Shown here one piece after another: positions 28,001 to 36,296 of a stretch of 64,000 nt of DNA. A program made the translations under genes and the position numbers. Where the stretch lies: contig NZ_JAMBOM010000001.1 in assembly GCF_023715615.1 (NCBI RefSeq), forward strand, positions 682,001 to 746,000, written 5' to 3'. The stretch is from Sporosarcina aquimarina. Its GTDB lineage: Bacteria; Bacillota; Bacilli; Bacillales_A; Planococcaceae. Within the stretch, counting starts at the first letter, position 1. The number at the start of each line of letters is the position of its first letter. Below the pieces are notes generated by a model that ran no database searches, was not told the DNA's origin, and was given only the letters and a program-made list of their open reading frames with translations.

Positions 28001-28782
28001 AGGATTTATCCGAACCGGAAGAACTGCAGATACCCGTTGTAGATGAATCGATTCATGCAGAAGTGACGAAGCGCTTTGACTATCATTATCCATACGATGC
28101 GTCTGTCAAAAAGCGATCGAAAGTCTCTGTGACCGAATTGAAAAGGATTGCACAACTGGAAGCGGAAGCCTCGCATAATGATCCGTTTGCAAGTCGGAAT
28201 CTAGAAGTGAGCCAAGCGTATTTGCACGCACGACCTGCGTTTTTACAACAACGATCGATCAGTGCAGCTGAAGTCGGAACGGCGATGCATACTGTGATGC
28301 AACATATCGACTTAGCGAAAACGAATGATCTGGCAAGTGTAGACGTCTTGTTGGAGGATTTGTTGCAGCGTCAGTTGTTGACGAAAGCTGAAGTAAATTC
28401 CCTTAATAGGGATGCGATTGTCCAATTTACAAACTCGCCGGTTTCAAAGAGAATGCAGCAAGCAACACGCGTTTTAAAAGAATTACCCTTCACGTTTGCG
28501 GTTGAAGGAGAAGACGGGGATTCACAGATTTTACAAGGAATCGCGGACTGTTTGTTTGAAGAGCCGGACGGATGGGTGTTACTGGATTACAAAACGGATC
28601 GATTGAAGGGCCGTTTTGCATCACAGGAAGCGGCAGATGTTGAGATGCGTTCGCGTTATCACATGCAACTGAGCTTATACAAAACCGCGATAGAAGCGAT
28701 TACTCATGTGACGATTAAAGAAATGCTGTTGTACTTGTTTGATGAAGATCGAGCACTGACAGTTCAGGAGGAGACAGTTTGA
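25072..28782 (+). CDS. addA: AddA, helicase-nuclease subunit
   Basis: AddA is the active 3'-5' UvrD-like motor and second nuclease of AddAB. The 1236-residue product has Walker A (SAAAGSGKT, about 31-39), helicase motif II in LVDEYQDTN, later superfamily 1 motifs (VRIMTIHSSKGLEF) and a C-terminal nuclease domain with LLDYKTDR (about 1168). AAGGAGG lies just before the start inside the addB end, so the subunits are translationally coupled. A DUF418 gene overlaps its stop. Confidence 0.97.
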   Translation: MHIPPKPSDVTFTDDQWKAIYASGHDILVSAAAGSGKTKVLITRLIEKVLDDKNPINVDELLVVTFTNAAAAEMRHRMGTALEEAIALHPESPHLRKQLSLLNKAQISSMHSFCLNVVRQYAYLLDIDPGFRIADPTEAALLRDDTIADVLEDAYSAENPEAVYRLADSFTSDRNDQSLELLIDRLYDYSRVHPDPESWLLQIPQQYEIGEEITIDDLEFIGPLKSAIQQKLEEAAALTTDLHRIADLPDGPTPLIKTAEADLVWINEAIRSISTSTWEQTHALFQQLVWVKAGAVKKDSCDEELAKRAKSLRDSVKKLVTGIKDAYFVRTPARLLTEIRLMAPMMHTLIELVIEFGHRYRTVKSEKGIVDFSDLEHFALDILTNREGDVLVPSDIAMDYRSKFKEVLVDEYQDTNLLQEAIVQFVKSGTESDGNLFMVGDVKQSIYRFRLAEPGLFLGKYGRFTEDAMEQGLKIDLNANFRSRKEVLDATNFIFSQIMGERVGEIEYDEAAELKYGARYPEMEAAAHLTVLYSEEEEFEDETTEDLENLKSSQAEARYMVKKIKQWMSDGHEVCDAFSGEKRPIRYSDIVVLMRSMTWSAEIAEEFKRAEIPVYVELSRGYFDALEVTIMLNTLRVIDNPYQDIPLASVLRAPFVGMTENELAEVRLAAKNVPFYEALKTFIATKGSGMAPETQRKLQRFMLAFEEWRNLARRGSLSELIWQVYRDTNYYEMVGSMSNGKQRQANLRALHDRAIEYEKTSFRGLFRFLRFVDRMQRRGDDLGAARYLSEKENVVRIMTIHSSKGLEFPNVFVAGMGRQFNKMDFNEPYLFDQHFGLAVKAIDPDKRIMYTSLPFLAMKEQKELEMRSEEMRILYVAMTRAKEQLELIATVKDIEKSITKWQDAQLVEPGDRLPDYMRSRANGYLDWIGPAVARHADFMKFGTTQGALVKEHPSKWAINALPVSYFSESLSEPELIEDLSEPEELQIPVVDESIHAEVTKRFDYHYPYDASVKKRSKVSVTELKRIAQLEAEASHNDPFASRNLEVSQAYLHARPAFLQQRSISAAEVGTAMHTVMQHIDLAKTNDLASVDVLLEDLLQRQLLTKAEVNSLNRDAIVQFTNSPVSKRMQQATRVLKELPFTFAVEGEDGDSQILQGIADCLFEEPDGWVLLDYKTDRLKGRFASQEAADVEMRSRYHMQLSLYKTAIEAITHVTIKEMLLYLFDEDRALTVQEETV

Positions 28783-29975
28783 CTAGACTACCAACCGGTG
28801 AGACCGGACGTATTGAATCGTTAGATATGCTAAGAGGATTTGCATTACTTGGTATTTTTATCGCCAACATGCTCGTTTTTCATTCGCCATATATGTACAT
28901 GGATCCATATAGTTGGTTTGAAAGCAACGGTGATGGTTTTTCGTTTATGTGGCTAGATATTCTCATAGAAGCGAGTTTTTATCCGATATTTGCGATGCTT
29001 TTCGGGTATGGACTAAGTATGCAGTATGAAAAGTCGTTGCTGCAAAAGTCTCCATTTGGACCGGTTGTGGTTCGTCGTATGGTGATACTGCTCTTGTTTG
29101 GTCTGATTCACGCGTTTTTCATCTGGTCAGGGGATATTTTATTCACGTATGCGATGATGGGCTTTCTTATGATTGCGCTCGTCCGAATTCCTCCTAAGTG
29201 GTTGTTTTTCGGAGCATTGGCGCTCTACATCGTGCCAAACGGATTACTTACAGGGATGACGTACGTCGTTGAACAAATTGACACAGATGGGGTATTTTCG
29301 GAGTTTGCCGATATTCAGCGAATTCAGGAGACCATTGAAGCGTATGGACACGGAAGCTATTTGGCGGCTCTCGCATTTCGTGCAAAAGAATGGTTGTTTG
29401 TAAGTGGTGCAAATCTATTCTTAACACCGTTTATGATTTTACCACTTATGATGATCGGGGCAGCATTTGCGAAGTGGAAACTTTTTGAACGAGCGAATGA
29501 ACTGAAGGGACGTCTACTTGTAGTTGGAGGTAGTCTCCTCATTGTTGGGATATTACTAAAGGCATTGCCGTTTTTGGTAGTCCCCAATTTTTCAATGCAA
29601 CTTGTTCAAACTTATTTTGGAGGTCCACTCGTTGCCTTAGGGTATGGAGCACTCGTGTTGCTGTTGTGCACAACGCCATGGTTTTCGAAAGTGTTCCGTC
29701 CAGTTGCAAAGGCAGGTCGTATGTCACTCACAACCTATCTTAGCCAGTCCGTTATTGCGACACTCATTTTTTATAATTATGGGTTCGGGATGTACGGCAA
29801 AGTGGATATTATGACGGGAACTCTCATCGCGATTGGAATCTTTGTTGTTCAGGCGTTACTCGCTGACTTGTGGCTATCTCGATACAAAATGGGGCCAATT
29901 GAATGGATTTGGCGTATTGGCACATATGGTACATTTTTATCGAATAAAAAGGAGAAACGACAAGACTTGTCGTAA
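28779..29975 (+). CDS. DUF418 polytopic membrane protein
   Basis: A 398-residue protein with about ten membrane helices. The start RIESLDMLRGFALLGIFIANM is the hallmark of the DUF418/YeiB family, followed by a C-terminal DUF418 region (about 230-385). These proteins are thought to be acyltransferase-related membrane proteins, but their substrate is not known. The start is TTG, overlapping the addA stop by 4 nt with GGAGGAG upstream; it is therefore likely co-translated with addA, although a functional link to recombination is not implied. Confidence 0.85.
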   Translation: MTRLPTGETGRIESLDMLRGFALLGIFIANMLVFHSPYMYMDPYSWFESNGDGFSFMWLDILIEASFYPIFAMLFGYGLSMQYEKSLLQKSPFGPVVVRRMVILLLFGLIHAFFIWSGDILFTYAMMGFLMIALVRIPPKWLFFGALALYIVPNGLLTGMTYVVEQIDTDGVFSEFADIQRIQETIEAYGHGSYLAALAFRAKEWLFVSGANLFLTPFMILPLMMIGAAFAKWKLFERANELKGRLLVVGGSLLIVGILLKALPFLVVPNFSMQLVQTYFGGPLVALGYGALVLLLCTTPWFSKVFRPVAKAGRMSLTTYLSQSVIATLIFYNYGFGMYGKVDIMTGTLIAIGIFVVQALLADLWLSRYKMGPIEWIWRIGTYGTFLSNKKEKRQDLS

Positions 29976-30018
29976 CAGTACGTAATGCAAACCAATGATG
30001 GAAGGGATGGACTATTCA

Positions 30019-30918
30019 ATGAAACTACTTTCGTTCAAGTATGATGGGAAGACGTTATTCGGACCTAAAGTGAAAAAGGAAGAAGCGGTATGGGATGTAC
30101 AGAAAATTGCTGAGGCAGTTGGAGAGCAGAACTTTCCTGCTTCAATCGCAGAAGGCGTTGCATCAGGAATGGATTTTGTAGAAAATATCCGTAACTTGTG
30201 CGAAAAAGCCCACTCTCATGAAGACATGGATACCTTTAAGTACTCGTTCGAAGCAATTGAATGGTTATCTCCAATTCCACGAACACCTAAAAATGTACTA
30301 GGTGTTGGTAAAAACTACGCTGATCACGCATCCGAAATGGGAGGCGAAGGTGTACCCGCCAAGATGATGATTTTCACAAAAGCTCCGACTGCGATTGCTG
30401 GAGATGAGCAGACGCTGTCCATCCATGAAACCCTTACAAGTCAGCTGGATTATGAAGGCGAACTTGCGGTTGTCATTGGAAAAGGTGGACGTAATATCCC
30501 GAAACAGCTCGCATACGACACGATTTTCGGATATACCATCGCGAACGATCTAACTGCGCGTGATTTACAGGCAGAGCGCAAACAGTTCTTCCTCGGAAAA
30601 ACACTGGATGGCAGCTGCCCACTAGGACCTTACATCGTTACGAAAGACGAGATTCCAAATCCACATAACTTGTCAATTGTCACCAAAGTGAATGATGACG
30701 TTCGCCAAAATGGCAATACCGGATCTATGATTATTCCTATCGATGAAATCATTGAGGAACTGTCTAAGTTTGTCACACTGGAGCCGGGAGATGTCATTTT
30801 AACAGGGACTCCAGCAGGTGTTGGAAAAGGGATGAATCCTCCGAGTTACTTGAAGGCGGGCGACACTGTGAAGATATCTGTTGAAGGAATCGGAACACTC
30901 GTCAACTATTTCGAGTAA
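30019..30918 (+). CDS. yisK: Fumarylacetoacetate hydrolase family protein (YisK-like)
   Basis: A 299-residue enzyme with an N-terminal DUF2437-like part and the FAH barrel (about 90-298). The metal-binding and catalytic pattern is visible: GKNYADHASEMG, then YEGELAVVIGK with the Glu pair, and NDLTARDLQ. B. subtilis YisK is a bifunctional-looking FAH protein with oxaloacetate decarboxylase activity in vitro, linked to cell-shape control. The start at 30019 is preferred by homologue-like length; in-frame ATGs at 29995 and 30007 exist. It is followed by yisL, as in B. subtilis. Confidence 0.88.
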   Translation: MKLLSFKYDGKTLFGPKVKKEEAVWDVQKIAEAVGEQNFPASIAEGVASGMDFVENIRNLCEKAHSHEDMDTFKYSFEAIEWLSPIPRTPKNVLGVGKNYADHASEMGGEGVPAKMMIFTKAPTAIAGDEQTLSIHETLTSQLDYEGELAVVIGKGGRNIPKQLAYDTIFGYTIANDLTARDLQAERKQFFLGKTLDGSCPLGPYIVTKDEIPNPHNLSIVTKVNDDVRQNGNTGSMIIPIDEIIEELSKFVTLEPGDVILTGTPAGVGKGMNPPSYLKAGDTVKISVEGIGTLVNYFE

Positions 30919-30997
30919 AGGTCCCTCTATTTTCCCTAACTTATGATGTATGGTAAGATGAGGGATGCACATATGAAATTTAAACGAGGTGACTAAC

Positions 30998-31372
30998 TTG
31001 GATTTTTTATCGAACTCGACACATTTACACATTTTCTCGTGGGTAGTCGGCATTATTATGTTCTTGATTGCAGCGACTCAACCCCTCGACTCCAAAGGTC
31101 GTAAAATTACGAAGATGGTGCTCCGTGTATTCTACATTCTAATCATTATTACTGGAGTTGCGTTGTTCATTCGCTATATGAACATAAATGCTGCTTTATA
31201 CGGCGTGAAATTCGTATTCGGTATTGTAACAATCGGTATGATGGAAATGGTATTGGCACGACAATCTAAAAGCAAACCCACACAACTATTTTGGATTTTG
31301 TTCGTAGTTTCCGTACTAATTACGATGTTCCTTGGCTTCAAATTGCCAATTGGACTGGACTTCTTCGCTTAA
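30998..31372 (+). CDS. yisL: YisL family membrane protein (DUF1516)
   Basis: A 124-residue protein with four membrane helices. The pattern of a histidine-containing first helix (THLHIFSWVVG), KMVLRVFYILIIITG, and a short C-terminal LGFKLPIGLDFF matches DUF1516/YisL. Function is unknown. The start is most likely TTG at 30998, 8 nt behind CGAGG; the frame is open from GTG 30989, which overlaps that site. The gene follows yisK by 79 nt. Confidence 0.85.
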   Translation: MDFLSNSTHLHIFSWVVGIIMFLIAATQPLDSKGRKITKMVLRVFYILIIITGVALFIRYMNINAALYGVKFVFGIVTIGMMEMVLARQSKSKPTQLFWILFVVSVLITMFLGFKLPIGLDFFA

Positions 31373-31407
31373 TAATTTTTCAATGAACGACTAAGGAGGG
31401 TGCTTGA

Positions 31408-31524
31408 ATGGTAGGATGGATGGTATTGCTAGGTGTTTTCGGCATCATGCTACTATTCGCACTCTCTGTAGTTGTGACATCGCGGAGAATGCAAACGAAT
31501 GATGATCATGATGAGTTAGAATGA
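31408..31524 (+). CDS. Small single-pass membrane peptide, 38 residues
   Basis: A short frame reads MVGWMVLLGVFGIMLLFALS, then a basic step (RRMQ) and an acidic tail ending DDHDELE. It has a textbook AAGGAGGG at 7-nt spacing before the ATG and a strong terminator right after the stop. The hydrophobic helix with a positive-inside flank supports a real membrane peptide. The family is not recognised; it may be co-transcribed with yisL. Confidence 0.72.
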   Translation: MVGWMVLLGVFGIMLLFALSVVVTSRRMQTNDDHDELE

Positions 31525-31532
31525 AAGCAAGT

Positions 31533-31568
31533 AACCCGCTGATATAATCATCAGCGGGTTTTGCTTTG
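31533..31568 (+). terminator. Rho-independent terminator after yisL and the small peptide gene
   Basis: Perfect 11-bp stem AACCCGCTGAT / ATCAGCGGGTT followed by TTGCTTT. Confidence 0.88.
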
Positions 31569-31686
31569 TAGTTTTCACAAGTTTGCCTTATTTTTGTAAC
31601 ATGGTTTTAGTTTTCTTTAGAAACCATGGCGATGGTGGATGCGGTTTGGTAGTATAAAGTGATGAGTTAGGATTATTATTCATAAG

Positions 31687-32040
31687 TTATGAGCATAATT
31701 TGAGATTTATGAGCGAAAACCGTGAGTTATGAGCACAATTTGAGAGTTATGAGCGGAAACCGTGAGTTATGAGCATAATTTGAGAGTTATGAGCGGAAAC
31801 CGTGAGTTATGAGCATAATTTGAGAGTTATGAGCGGAAATCGTGAGTTTATGAGCATAATTTGAGAGTTATGAGCGAAAATCGTGAGTTTATGAGCATAA
31901 TTTGAGATTTATGAGCGGAAATCGTGAGTTATGAGCACAATACGAGATTTATGAGCGAAATGTGTGAGTTATTAGCATAATTCAAAACTTATGAGCGAAA
32001 CTCGTAGACTATGATCACATTAAAGAATTTATGAGCAAAT
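31687..32040. repeat. Intergenic array 3: 20-nt TTATGAGC repeats, inverted relative to array 2
   Basis: Units alternate between TTATGAGCATAATTTGAGAG-like and TTATGAGCGGAAACCGTGAG-like 20-mers, giving a 40-nt period over about 350 nt (about 17 units). TTATGAGCA is the reverse complement of TGCTCATAA, the C-type core of arrays 2 and 5. The array is thus the same family in the opposite orientation. It ends about 20 nt before the ribosome-binding site of the GH13-like gene, so it could lie in that gene's 5' untranslated region. Confidence 0.93.
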
Positions 32041-32073
32041 TTTAAGGATGAATTGTTGAAGGAGGCTTTTTGG

Positions 32074-33525
32074 GTGAACGTCAAACGACTACTTAGTGTT
32101 ATGATGATGGTTATTTTACTTGTTCCAACAGCACTACCAAGCTGGGCTTCGGCTGAGACGAAACGGACCTTGAATGACGAAAGTATATATGATTTATTGG
32201 TGGACCGTTTTAATAACGGGGATGGACAAAACGATATAGATACAGATACACAGGATTTGTCCGCATTCAATGGTGGCGATTTCTCGGGGATTGCCCTCCG
32301 TTTACAACATATTTTAGATATGGGCTTCACAGCTGTTTCCATCGGGCCAGTTTTCCAAACAGCAACTTACGACGGCAGTGAGGTTCTCGATTATACGAAA
32401 CTTGAAAAACACTTTGGAACCGAAGAAGATTTCAAGTCAATGCTCAAAGAATTACATGATAAGGATGTCCGTGTCATTGCTGATTTCCCGCTAGCGGGAG
32501 TGAGTAAAGATCATGTATGGGCCAACAAGCTCTCGTTCATACAAGGGAAAGGGAATACCATTGATTGGAAAGCAGACGATGCGGATGTGCAACGTAATTT
32601 GGAAGAAACTATGGTCGACTTTGTGAAAACTTTTGAGTTGGACGGGATTCGTCTAACAAAAACGGAAGGGTATTCGAAAGAAGTGCTCGATCAATTTATT
32701 GCTTCTTTAAAAAAAGCATCACCTGATCTGTATATATTGTCTGATGAAGAAACTGACGCGGCTGTCGATGCCAAACCGAACAATTCCTCTATGGAGGCCT
32801 TACGTAAGTCGTTTGTAAGAGTGAATCCTGATTCATCTCAAATAAATCAATTTGAAACAGGTGAACCGAATGATTTGATCCAATTCGATCAGCTAACAGG
32901 CCCGCGTTTCACTTACAACATCGTGGAGCAGCGTATGTTTCCACCGACCCGTTGGAAAGTAGGCGTTACTGCACTATTTACGCTACCAGGAATTCCGGTC
33001 ATGCCTTATGGAACCGAAATTGCGGTGAACGGAAAAGAAGCACCTGAGAGCCACCCACTATTCAACTTTAAGACCGATATGGAACTGAAGGAGCTTATTG
33101 GAGATTTAAATACGCTTCGAAACCAGTCGAATACACTTCGTAACGGGAACTTCAAAATGCTTCACAATCAAGATGGATATATCGTGTACAAAGTTTACGA
33201 TGATGAAGAATCATGGATCATCGCCATCAACAACACTTCTGAAACACAAAGTTATGCTTTAGATCCAGAGGAGATTGGTAGTAAAAAACGGTTACGTGGA
33301 TTGTTGGATAATGATCAAATTGTGGAAACCGAGGATGACAAATATCACGTTGTTCTGGACCGTGAAATGGCAGAAATCTATTTGGTGAAAGAAGACAAAG
33401 GATTCAATATCCCTTATCTGATCGCATCGATTATGGTATACGTCCTCTTCTTAAGCTTCCTTTGGGCAGTTTGGAGAAAAGGTCGAAAAGCACGTCAAGA
33501 ACGGAAAGCAGCAGCCAAAAAGTAA
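32074..33525 (+). CDS. Membrane-anchored GH13 alpha-amylase-like protein, probably catalytically inactive
   Basis: A 483-residue exported protein: signal peptide (cleavage near ASA-E, about 28), GH13 barrel (about 35-370), a C-terminal beta domain, then one membrane helix (about 445-465) with a basic cytosolic tail. GH13 landmarks (AVSIGPVFQ, HFGTEEDFKSML, ALFTLPGIPVMPYGTEIAVNG) are clear. However, the region II nucleophile Asp after the Arg appears as Thr (DGIRLTK), and the region IV NHD is missing (QFDQLTGPRF). Region I also lacks its NH. A Glu is still present in ILSDEE. It is therefore likely a pseudoenzyme, perhaps carbohydrate binding. GTG start with AAGGAGG 8 nt upstream. Confidence 0.82.
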   Translation: MNVKRLLSVMMMVILLVPTALPSWASAETKRTLNDESIYDLLVDRFNNGDGQNDIDTDTQDLSAFNGGDFSGIALRLQHILDMGFTAVSIGPVFQTATYDGSEVLDYTKLEKHFGTEEDFKSMLKELHDKDVRVIADFPLAGVSKDHVWANKLSFIQGKGNTIDWKADDADVQRNLEETMVDFVKTFELDGIRLTKTEGYSKEVLDQFIASLKKASPDLYILSDEETDAAVDAKPNNSSMEALRKSFVRVNPDSSQINQFETGEPNDLIQFDQLTGPRFTYNIVEQRMFPPTRWKVGVTALFTLPGIPVMPYGTEIAVNGKEAPESHPLFNFKTDMELKELIGDLNTLRNQSNTLRNGNFKMLHNQDGYIVYKVYDDEESWIIAINNTSETQSYALDPEEIGSKKRLRGLLDNDQIVETEDDKYHVVLDREMAEIYLVKEDKGFNIPYLIASIMVYVLFLSFLWAVWRKGRKARQERKAAAKK

Positions 33526-33531
33526 GGATGA

Positions 33532-33559
33532 AAGAGAGCGCATCAGTGCTCTCTTTTTG
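33532..33559 (+). terminator. Rho-independent terminator after the GH13-like gene
   Basis: AGAGAGC / GCTCTCT stem with an 8-nt loop, followed by TTTTTG. Confidence 0.85.
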
Positions 33560-33595
33560 TTTGGAGAAAATCTAGATCGAGCTTCAAGAAAAACG

Positions 33596-33645
33596 CAAAA
33601 AAAAGCAGCTCAGACGTCATAATAGATGAACGACGGAGTTGCTTA
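33596..33645 (-). terminator. Rho-independent terminator of the degV-yitU unit
   Basis: On the minus strand AGCAACTC pairs with GAGCTGCT (one wobble) with an inner CGTC/GACG pair, followed by an uninterrupted T-run. It lies directly behind the degV stop. Confidence 0.8.
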
Positions 33646-33653
33646 TAACTAAC

Positions 33654-34502
33654 TTACTGTTTGTTTAAGAAAAATACGGCGAGCGTACCAGGGCCTGCAT
33701 GCGAGCCGATGACCGAGCCAATCATGTGGACTTGAATTTCTTTAGGGTGGAACTTTTCCTCGATTAAGTCCCGTAACTCAAGAGCGCCTTCTTCGTCATC
33801 GCCATGACTGATTGCTATCACTTGTTCGGAAACATGATCCCCGCGTTCTTCCATGAGTTCTAGAATTCGACGAAACACTTTTTTGCGTCCGCGATGCTTT
33901 TCAATTGGCACTAAACGTCCACTCTCTACATGCAACAATGGTTTGATGTTCAACAGTCCACCGAAAAACGCGCTTGCTTTTGAGACGCGTCCCCCTTTAG
34001 CGAGGTAATCGAGATCTTCGACAGTGAACAAATGCTCCATGTTGCTGGCCATTTTACGAATTTTGCGTTCAATGGTTCGGACATCTTCTCCCGCATCGCG
34101 TAAACGTACAGCTTCCTGGACAACTAATCCACAGCCAAGGGAAGCGCAACGTGTATCGACAACAATTAAGTTCATACGCGGATTGCCTTCTTTCACCTGA
34201 TCCCGCATCATGACAGATGTCTGATATGTACCCGACAATTCGGAAGAGAATGAGATGTAAATTCCATCTTCTCCAGTCTCAGCAAATTCTTTCCAGAGCG
34301 CAAGCACCCGATCTGGAGAAACTTGAGATGTTTTTGGCTGTTTGCCTGCACGAATGGCTTGGAATACTTCTTTTGCGTCAATATCCACGATATCTTGATA
34401 TTCTTTTCCGTCAAGCAACACTGTTAAAGGAAGCAACGTGACATCATTTTCATCTAAATAAGATTTTTGTAAGTCACAACCACTATCTACAAAAATTTTC
34501 AT
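33654..34502 (-). CDS. yitS: DegV family fatty-acid-binding protein (YitS-like)
   Basis: A 282-residue cytosolic protein. The start MKIFVDSGCDLQKSYLDEND and the TSQVSPDRVLALW and FSSELSGTYQTS segments are typical of DegV proteins. Family members bind a fatty acid and, as FakB in other Firmicutes, present it to the FakA kinase; B. subtilis YitS is a FakB-type paralogue. Which acyl chain is bound cannot be read from the sequence. It lies downstream of yitU on the same strand, 18 nt apart, in an apparent operon. Confidence 0.9.
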   Translation of the reverse strand: MKIFVDSGCDLQKSYLDENDVTLLPLTVLLDGKEYQDIVDIDAKEVFQAIRAGKQPKTSQVSPDRVLALWKEFAETGEDGIYISFSSELSGTYQTSVMMRDQVKEGNPRMNLIVVDTRCASLGCGLVVQEAVRLRDAGEDVRTIERKIRKMASNMEHLFTVEDLDYLAKGGRVSKASAFFGGLLNIKPLLHVESGRLVPIEKHRGRKKVFRRILELMEERGDHVSEQVIAISHGDDEEGALELRDLIEEKFHPKEIQVHMIGSVIGSHAGPGTLAVFFLNKQ

Positions 34503-34520
34503 GTGAATCCTCCAATCTCT

Positions 34521-35336
34521 TTATGAAGTTTTTAAATTAAGTCGTTCTTGTAACATTATGGCTATGCCATCTTCATTATTCGTCAAGGTCACTTCATTCG
34601 CAATCGATTTCAGTTGATCAATCCCGTTGCCCATTGCAACACCAATTCCCGCGTAATCGAGCATTTCCAAATCGTTGTCTTCATCCCCGAATGCAATAAT
34701 TCGTTCTTGTGGTATACCAATCCACTCGGAAACTTTGGAAATTCCGACCGCTTTGTTGAGACCGTGACGAATGACTTCGACGATTTCCCAAGGAGCTCCC
34801 CAGCGTCTATGCTCGATGACTTCTGCATGGACTTCTTCCAAGTGCTTACGAATCGGGTCGGCCATTCCTTCGCCACCATGAATGAGAAGACTCGTCGGGT
34901 TCACTTGTAGGTATTGACGAATATCACCTTCTTGAATTTTCGGGCTCCCGGTACTGAAGATATCAAGCAATTTCTCATCGTGGTAATGCAAGTAGACGTC
35001 ATCCATAACTTCCGCCACAATGTTTTTCAAGTTAAAGTCTTGCATGGCATCGATTACATCTTTAGCAACAGTTAAATCAATAGTTTCATGGACGGTTTTC
35101 CAAGTACGGTCAGTAGGGTGATGTACGAACGCTCCATTAAAGTTAACAATCGGTGTTTTAAGTCCTAGCTGGCGGTAATAGACTTCACTGGAGCGATAGG
35201 GGCGTCCGGTCGCAATCATGATTTGATGCCCTTCTGATTCCGCCTGTTTTAGTGTAGCTAGCGTTTTCTCAGAGATTACTTTTTGATCATTTAATAACGT
35301 TCCATCTAAATCGAGTGCAATTAAATGAGGTTTCAT
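34521..35336 (-). CDS. yitU: Cof-type HAD hydrolase (YitU-like)
   Basis: A 271-residue HAD-superfamily phosphatase with a C2 (Cof) cap. Motif I is DLDGTLL (about 9-15), the TGRPYRSSE segment is motif II, and the DEDNDLEML region is motif IV. Members dephosphorylate sugar phosphates or flavin nucleotides; B. subtilis YitU has FMN or ARPP phosphatase activity, so riboflavin metabolism is possible. GGAGG lies before the start. It is divergent from yitV. Confidence 0.88.
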   Translation of the reverse strand: MKPHLIALDLDGTLLNDQKVISEKTLATLKQAESEGHQIMIATGRPYRSSEVYYRQLGLKTPIVNFNGAFVHHPTDRTWKTVHETIDLTVAKDVIDAMQDFNLKNIVAEVMDDVYLHYHDEKLLDIFSTGSPKIQEGDIRQYLQVNPTSLLIHGGEGMADPIRKHLEEVHAEVIEHRRWGAPWEIVEVIRHGLNKAVGISKVSEWIGIPQERIIAFGDEDNDLEMLDYAGIGVAMGNGIDQLKSIANEVTLTNNEDGIAIMLQERLNLKTS

Positions 35337-35361
35337 GGCAAAACGCCTCCTTCCTAATTCA

Positions 35362-35391
35362 AGTGTAGCCTTTTGGAAGTGTACAAGTCAA
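35362..35391 (-). promoter_or_regulatory. Predicted sigma-A promoter of yitU-yitS
   Basis: On the minus strand TTGACT (35391-35386), 18-nt spacer, TACACT (35367-35362), about 26 nt before the yitU start. Confidence 0.5.
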
Positions 35392-35416
35392 AAAACTAAT
35401 TATCCGTGCACAACTT

Positions 35417-35445
35417 TTGTTTTTCTAGAAAAATATTGGTATGCT
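35417..35445 (+). promoter_or_regulatory. Predicted sigma-A promoter of yitV
   Basis: TTGTTT (35417-35422), 17-nt spacer, TATGCT (35440-35445), 28 nt before the yitV start. Confidence 0.5.
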
Positions 35446-35473
35446 CAACAAAACTGTAAACGAGGTGTCCAGC

Positions 35474-36244
35474 ATGATTATCAGTGAAGAACAATGGGGC
35501 ACAGTCCCTCTATTGCATATTGTAGATGAGCAACAAGAATCGTCTGAGATGCCGGTCGTCATCTTTTTCCACGGCTTTACGAGCGCAAAAGAACATAACT
35601 TGCATTACGCTTTCAATCTTGCGAAGAAGGGAATCCGTGTGTTATTGCCTGAAGCGCATCTGCACGGTGTCCGTTCCGAAGCACTTGATGAAGTTCAACT
35701 TAGCTTGCGATTCTGGGAGATCGTACTGACTTCCATAGAAGAAGCAGGATTGTTACACCAACAATTGAAAGAAAAAGGATTGTTGAATTCTGGGCAAATC
35801 GCATTTTCTGGAACGTCCATGGGAGGCATTACGACACTTGGTTGCTTAGCAGCGTATCCCTGGATCACAAGCGCAGCGGTTATGATGGGGACCCCTGGTT
35901 ATGTGAAACTTGCAAAAGGTCAAATGAAGCAATTTGAGAATAAAGGATTCAAACTTCCGATGAAAGACGAAGATGTTCACAAGCTACTGAGCACGCTCGC
36001 TGAATTTGATTTGACTCAACATCCAGAACGTTTGAATGGCCGACCTGTCTTTTTCTGGCATGGCATGAACGATACAATGGTACCGTTTGAACCGACACAT
36101 CATTTCTACAATGCCGTGAAAGAGAAGTACAGCGAGCAACCAGAAGACTTTGAGTTCATGGTGGACGAGCATGCAGGTCACGCTGTTTCAAGACCTGGCA
36201 TGTTGCGTGCTGTGGACTTCCTTGCAGACCGTTTGAACGATTGA
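35474..36244 (+). CDS. yitV: Alpha/beta hydrolase, YitV-like esterase
   Basis: A 256-residue hydrolase of the prolyl-oligopeptidase-like/dienelactone hydrolase group. The oxyanion region FFHGFTSAKEHN, the nucleophile elbow GTSMGG (Ser at about 128), an Asp in HGMNDTMVP and the histidine in DEHAGHAV form a plausible triad. The start at 35474 is placed 6 nt behind GAGGTG; the frame extends to 35441 without a good site. Substrate unknown. Genes yitU, yitV and yitW are consecutive as in B. subtilis. Confidence 0.87.
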   Translation: MIISEEQWGTVPLLHIVDEQQESSEMPVVIFFHGFTSAKEHNLHYAFNLAKKGIRVLLPEAHLHGVRSEALDEVQLSLRFWEIVLTSIEEAGLLHQQLKEKGLLNSGQIAFSGTSMGGITTLGCLAAYPWITSAAVMMGTPGYVKLAKGQMKQFENKGFKLPMKDEDVHKLLSTLAEFDLTQHPERLNGRPVFFWHGMNDTMVPFEPTHHFYNAVKEKYSEQPEDFEFMVDEHAGHAVSRPGMLRAVDFLADRLND

Positions 36245-36296
36245 GTTCGTTTTGATATGATGAGTACAACAAATTGTAAGAGAAAGGGGAATTCCA

